The notes under the pieces are model-generated. The model had not been told where the DNA came from and ran no database searches. It saw nothing but the letters and a program-made list of their open reading frames with translations. A stretch of 9,446 nt of DNA from CAZYBU01 sp964645775. GTDB taxonomy: Bacteria; Spirochaetota; UBA4802; UBA5550. This document shows, piece by piece, positions 7,070 through 9,446 of the stretch (its first letter is position 1; every line of letters starts with the position of its first letter). The DNA lies in NCBI GenBank assembly GCA_964645775.1, contig CAZYBU010000065.1, positions 1 to 9,446 on the forward strand. Reading direction: 5' to 3'. Position numbers and translations under genes: made by a program.

Positions 7070-7365
7070 AAAATAAAATCCGTGGAGAGAAAGTTCGACA
7101 TCCTCTCTTCCACGATGGTTGAAATGCCAACACACATTGAAATTTCCATCTCTAACGATTTCAGTCTTTTAATGTAAACAGTTGGGCTATACCTTACATC
7201 TGAATCTGTATGATGAATACAGTCTTTTAGATTAAGCCACCCTCTGTTTCGTACATCATCTTCAAGCGCGGCCATAACAAGTTCCGTATTACTTTTATCC
7301 GAGATTGCCTCACCAATAATTTCACGATTATGTCTGTCCATAAGGGTTGCTGAAAAATGCTCGGT
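7066..7365 (-). pseudogene. IS3-family transposase (OrfB) fragment
   Basis: The minus-strand frame reads ATLMDRHNREIIGEAISD, then NTELVMAALEDDVRNRGW, then CIHHTDSDVRYSP and YIKRLKSLEMEISMCVG. This matches the central part of IS3-type OrfB integrase (rve) domains, which usually read D..SR.IVGWA.SD, then I.HSDRGSQY. Only about 80 residues survive. The HSDRG motif is altered to HTDSD, the first and last catalytic acidic regions are missing, and after MCVG the frame runs into unrelated sequence ending at the possible terminator. The visible homology begins near 7356, and an open frame extends further upstream. It cannot encode an active transposase. It overlaps, in another frame, the 3' end of the Mrr reading frame. 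Confidence 0.75.
7068..7114 (-). terminator. Possible intrinsic terminator, minus strand
   Basis: On the minus strand CGTGGA-A-GAG (7114-7105) pairs with CTCTCCACG (7089-7081), giving a 9-bp stem with one bulged base and a 15-base loop, followed by GATTTTATTTTTTAA (7080-7066). Stem plus T-rich tail fits a Rho-independent terminator for transcription coming from the Mrr gene side. The large loop weakens the call. Confidence 0.45.
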
Positions 7366-8345
7366 TGAAATCGGGGCCAGTATACCCCATTATTCTCTCC
7401 TCCATTATTTTTAACTATATATCCTTTATCAATCTTTTTAATCCTTCCCAGATTCATCAACCACATCAACCTGAAAGTAACCTGTGCAAAGGTTGTCCAT
7501 TCTACATCATGATTCTCAGAAAGATAATCAAGAATATCCTGTTCTTTCTGAGGTTCTTCTGAAAAACTGAGAAATTCAAGAATCTCTTCAAACCCAAAAA
7601 CATACTTATTGATAACTTCAAAAAGAAAATCAACATCTTTTGATTTTAAATAGTGTTCACCCTCTTCACTGAGAAAGAAAATTCCATTCTCAACGTTAAC
7701 AAGACCCATTGTTCTGGGTACCCTCGCATATCCACCAGAGGTTTTATCACTATTTACATTTTCAAAATTTTTTAAAAACCATGCAACAAGTTTATCATTA
7801 GTATTTATGCCATCTTTAATCGCCTGCAACAACTTATCAAGAGATTCAACATAACCCCCAGTGCCGCCAGGTAAAGGCCAGATGCCCCTGTTTTTATCAG
7901 AGATTTTCTTTTCTAAAGGAGAGCCAATCTCACTGTCAAAATAATCTTCATCAAGAGTGTAAATAACCTTCTCTTCTTTCTTAATACCAACACCATATTG
8001 AAACATGAGATCAAGGAGTTTCTCCCCATCAACTAAAGAGACCGGCATTTTCTTGGGAGCCTGGGCTTCTTCTATTGCAGTTTTCTTAAAGCCTGAGGTT
8101 GTAATAACAAGACCTCTTTGACCAACCTCTGCACTACCACGCAGTTCACGAATGACCTTAACATCAATAGTACTTTTAAAACGCTTTACCTGAATAATGG
8201 TTCTTACATCAGTAAGGCCACCCATGGTTAAATCAGCAAGAATATCAACACCACCATCATTACTGCGTTTGGTAACATCAACATTTTCATAGCCAATTTT
8301 CTTTAATAGATCACCAATAAGATATTCAAACATGTATGGATCCAT
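7227..8345 (-). CDS. Mrr-like type IV restriction endonuclease (frameshifted from its N-terminal HARE-HTH domain)
   Basis: The 372 residues from ATG 8345 open with an Mrr catalytic domain: FEYLIGDLLKKIGYENVDV, then NDGGVDI (D34) and IIQVKR (Q52, K54), the D...QxK form of the PD-(D/E)xK site, then ITTSGFKKTAIEEA and LVDGEKLLDL to about residue 115. About 150-312 look like winged-helix modules (RTMGLV...GIFFLSEEG; FRLMWLMNLGRIKKIDKGYI). Mrr proteins cut foreign, usually methylated, DNA. The frame is open upstream to 8490 and there encodes the rest of a HARE-HTH linker (DSVFLKAGKGKFTLRE...), and ATG 8345 has no ribosome binding site, so the true start is probably at 8650 through a frameshift, giving 474 residues. 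The last 55 or so residues appear to be IS-derived run-on. AT-rich composition suggests acquisition. Confidence 0.8.
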   Translation of the reverse strand: MDPYMFEYLIGDLLKKIGYENVDVTKRSNDGGVDILADLTMGGLTDVRTIIQVKRFKSTIDVKVIRELRGSAEVGQRGLVITTSGFKKTAIEEAQAPKKMPVSLVDGEKLLDLMFQYGVGIKKEEKVIYTLDEDYFDSEIGSPLEKKISDKNRGIWPLPGGTGGYVESLDKLLQAIKDGINTNDKLVAWFLKNFENVNSDKTSGGYARVPRTMGLVNVENGIFFLSEEGEHYLKSKDVDFLFEVINKYVFGFEEILEFLSFSEEPQKEQDILDYLSENHDVEWTTFAQVTFRLMWLMNLGRIKKIDKGYIVKNNGGENNGVYWPRFQPSIFQQPLWTDIIVKLLVRQSRIKVIRNLLWPRLKMMYETEGGLI

Positions 8346-8464
8346 GTCGTGAAGCTTTTCACGAAGTTCCTTGCGAACAAATTCATTTTGTTTTTGAATC
8401 AGAAGATCAGGTGAGTCAATTGGGCCTTTCTTCTCTCTAAGGGTAAACTTACCTTTCCCGGCTT

Positions 8465-8650
8465 TTAGAAAAACAGAATCTTTTTTTTCTTAATATCAGT
8501 ATAAAGGTGGGCAGCCATTGTTGCTTCAGGTGTTTTACCCTCAGTTTCAAGTATATTTTTCTCAAAAGCAAGTTCTGTTATTTCTTTTGCGCTCAAAGGT
8601 TTTGGTGAATCTTTGAGAATTTGTGCTGCTACTTCTTTAAATGTTGGCAT
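8465..8650 (-). CDS. HARE-HTH domain, 5' part of a split Mrr restriction gene
   Basis: The 61-residue frame (MPTFKEVAAQILKDSPKPLS, then AKEITELAFEKN and GKTPEATMAAHLYTDIKKKK) is a HARE-HTH (HB1/ASXL/restriction endonuclease) domain, a DNA-binding winged helix often fused in front of Mrr-type nucleases. It stops at 8465 after KKKKILFF, before the domain is complete. The missing final strand (DSVFLKAGKGKFTLRE) is encoded in the next frame, joined to the Mrr domain. ATG 8650 is chosen over ATG 8677 because GAGG (8662-8659) lies 8 bases upstream. The split lies in a run of eight A. Whether this is a disabling one-base deletion or a site of recoding is open. Confidence 0.75.
   Translation of the reverse strand: MPTFKEVAAQILKDSPKPLSAKEITELAFEKNILETEGKTPEATMAAHLYTDIKKKKILFF
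8480..8486 (-). promoter_or_regulatory. A AAA AAG slippery heptamer at the HARE/Mrr frame junction
   Basis: On the minus strand the codons read AAG AAA AAA AAG ATT, so A AAA AAG (8486-8480) is in the right phase for -1 slippage. Slipping back one base makes the next codon GAT (8480-8478) and gives ...TDIKKKKDSVFLKAG, restoring the HARE domain and the Mrr frame. A weak hairpin (AAGG-TAA / TTACCCTT, 8455-8439) lies about 24 bases downstream, farther than usual stimulators. Mutation of a nine-A run would leave the same picture. Confidence 0.4.
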
Positions 8651-8655
8651 ATTTT

Positions 8656-8663
8656 TCACCTCT
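8656..8663 (-). promoter_or_regulatory. Ribosome binding site of the HARE-Mrr gene
   Basis: On the minus strand AGAGGTGA (8663-8656) precedes ATG 8650 by 8 bases from its GAGG core. It is the only good translation start in this cluster and supports a single initiation point for the split gene. Confidence 0.65.
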
Positions 8664-8732
8664 AAATATCTACTCACTTAAAATATCCTCATCCTTCCCC
8701 TTGCCCCCCGGCTTTCCATCCGCACCATAAGA

Positions 8733-8760
8733 CTTAATAATAAAACCTTTATTAGTTAAG
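8733..8760. repeat. Inverted repeat upstream of the HARE-Mrr gene
   Basis: TAATAAA (8738-8744) and TTTATTA (8748-8754) are exact complements around ACC. CTTAA (8733-8737) and TTAAG (8756-8760) extend the pairing with one unpaired G at 8755, giving 12 paired bases. It sits about 85 bases upstream of the HARE-Mrr start and could be an operator or a hairpin in the gap after the nuclease gene; all-AT arms raise the chance of coincidence. Confidence 0.4.
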
Positions 8761-8870
8761 TGCCCGCAAACCCTGTTTTGTAGAAGGATACGTATCAGTT
8801 TGTAAACGGTAACAATAAAAATGCAACCAACCCATATTTCTGTATCAAGGCCGACTTTTTAAAACACTCA

Positions 8871-8921
8871 CCAGGTAATCCTGTAAATCAGCCTTTCATC
8901 CAGTGAATCCTGGTTCAGACA
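8871..8921. repeat. Short degenerate direct repeats (AATCCTG type)
   Basis: AATCCTG occurs at 8877-8883 and 8906-8912 within related context (AATCCTGTAAATC and AATCCTGGTTCAGAC), with a looser unit between. On the minus strand this reads CAGGATT...TTACAGGATT. Runs of CAGGATT-type units are, from memory, common intergenic repeats in many bacteria, often near accessory genes. The stop codon of the nuclease pseudogene (8917-8915) falls inside it. Confidence 0.3.
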
Positions 8922-9446
8922 ATCTCCCCCCAGTACCTCTTCCTCAAATACTCAACAAGCTCCTTATGCTTCCCAACCCCAATCACAGGCTCAAGCAATT
9001 TCTGAGGCGTAATCATCACATACCTCCCCGGCTTCTTCAAACAAGCCTTCCATGCTTTTCCCATGTCTCCCTGTATTAAACCAGGGGCATTGACATTAGT
9101 TCGCAACTCATTGTTCCCAGCAGGGATAACATCAACATGAATCCAGTCATCTGCCAGCAGTTCATCTTCACTATAATTTAACCATCTGCCAGGCCAAAAG
9201 AGTCTGTCTCATAAGCTGATAAAAGGGCTCATAATAGTAATCATCCAAATCCGGCAATTCTTTCAAAGGCGAGTTCTTATGAGCTATTAAATCATTATAC
9301 CGCCTCTTCCTTGTCTCACCCTTTTCACCAAGCGCAAGACAGGTTTTATTATACAACTCAGTATATTTCCATTCAATCAGAATGATAATTTTTTCAGTAT
9401 TAATTCCTTAACCTGAATTTTCTAAAAATTGCTCTATATATCCGCT
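8915..9446 (-). pseudogene. Putative PD-(D/E)XK restriction endonuclease, PGN_0703-like, broken and partial
   Basis: Two minus-strand frames belong to one protein. The first (to 9171) reads IIILIEWKYTELYNKTCLAL, then RRYNDLIAHKNSPLKELPDL and YYYEPFYQLMRQTLLAWQMV. The second (to 8915) reads NYSEDELLADDWIHVDVIP, then ELRTNVNAPG and PQKLLEPV...LVEYLRKRYW. LIEWKYTE supplies the E-x-K half of a PD-(D/E)xK site; the whole recalls the family named PGN_0703-like putative restriction endonucleases, a memory-based match. A net +1 shift near 9176-9182 separates the parts. An in-frame TAA at 9410-9408 precedes the EWK segment, and the 5' end lies beyond the window. With both lesions it is probably dead. 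The TTG at 9356 has no convincing ribosome binding site. Confidence 0.6.

Noticed and set aside
6836..7135. Minus-strand 99-codon frame over the receptor relic
   Set aside because: Codon bias favours the plus strand, and the translation shows no recognisable motif.
7345..7395. Terminal repeat of an IS21-type element next to the IS3 fragment (GGTTGCTGAAAAATGC, CGGTTGAAATCGGGGCC)
   Set aside because: The pattern faintly recalls such termini, but no istA/istB sequence or clear repeat series is present; too weak to call.
8871..8921. CRISPR array
   Set aside because: The repeated units are only about 7 bases, too few and irregularly spaced, with no cas genes nearby.

Overview
The window reads as a chromosomal segment of a Gram-negative bacterium, probably an anaerobe of the Desulfobacterota or Spirochaetota type. 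This is inferred from the mix of a bacterial acyl-CoA dehydrogenase, an XRE-cupin regulator, an exported penicillin-acylase-family enzyme and a double-Cache chemoreceptor; no marker gene fixes the taxon. Composition is uneven. The first 4.4 kb of genes are GC-rich with GC-rich third positions, the chemoreceptor gene is intermediate, and the last 2 kb is AT-rich and looks acquired.

Layout. Positions 1-331 are non-coding: a GC-rich segment and a perfect hairpin that look like the end of a dispersed repeat, then an A-rich stretch with a possible promoter. An acyl-CoA dehydrogenase gene (332-1486, +) and an XRE-cupin regulator gene (1548-2186, +) form a likely operon with a perfect 7-bp hairpin between them. 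A penicillin/AHL-acylase-family gene (2220-4364, -) converges on them and has a clear sigma-70-like promoter of its own. After an AT-rich divergent intergenic region comes a methyl-accepting chemotaxis protein gene (4774-6846, +) whose sensor has two internally similar Cache-type modules.

From about 6870 to the window end lies wreckage, almost all on the minus strand. It holds a short GC-rich plus-strand fragment resembling part of a chemoreceptor signalling domain, an IS3-family transposase (OrfB) fragment, an Mrr-like restriction endonuclease whose 3' end runs into that fragment, a HARE-HTH domain split from the Mrr gene by a frameshift at an A AAA AAG heptamer, and a second PD-(D/E)XK-type putative restriction nuclease carrying an in-frame stop and a frameshift. 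I read this as an eroding defence island.

How the genes may work together. The dehydrogenase and regulator probably serve acyl-CoA (fatty, branched or aromatic acid) catabolism, with the cupin domain as a possible effector sensor. The acylase would act in the periplasm on N-acyl compounds. The chemoreceptor would report a small extracellular ligand to CheA. No CRISPR array, tRNA or rRNA was seen. The most notable single observation is that the HARE-Mrr break falls exactly on a classical -1 slippery heptamer, so programmed frameshifting and mutational decay must be told apart.
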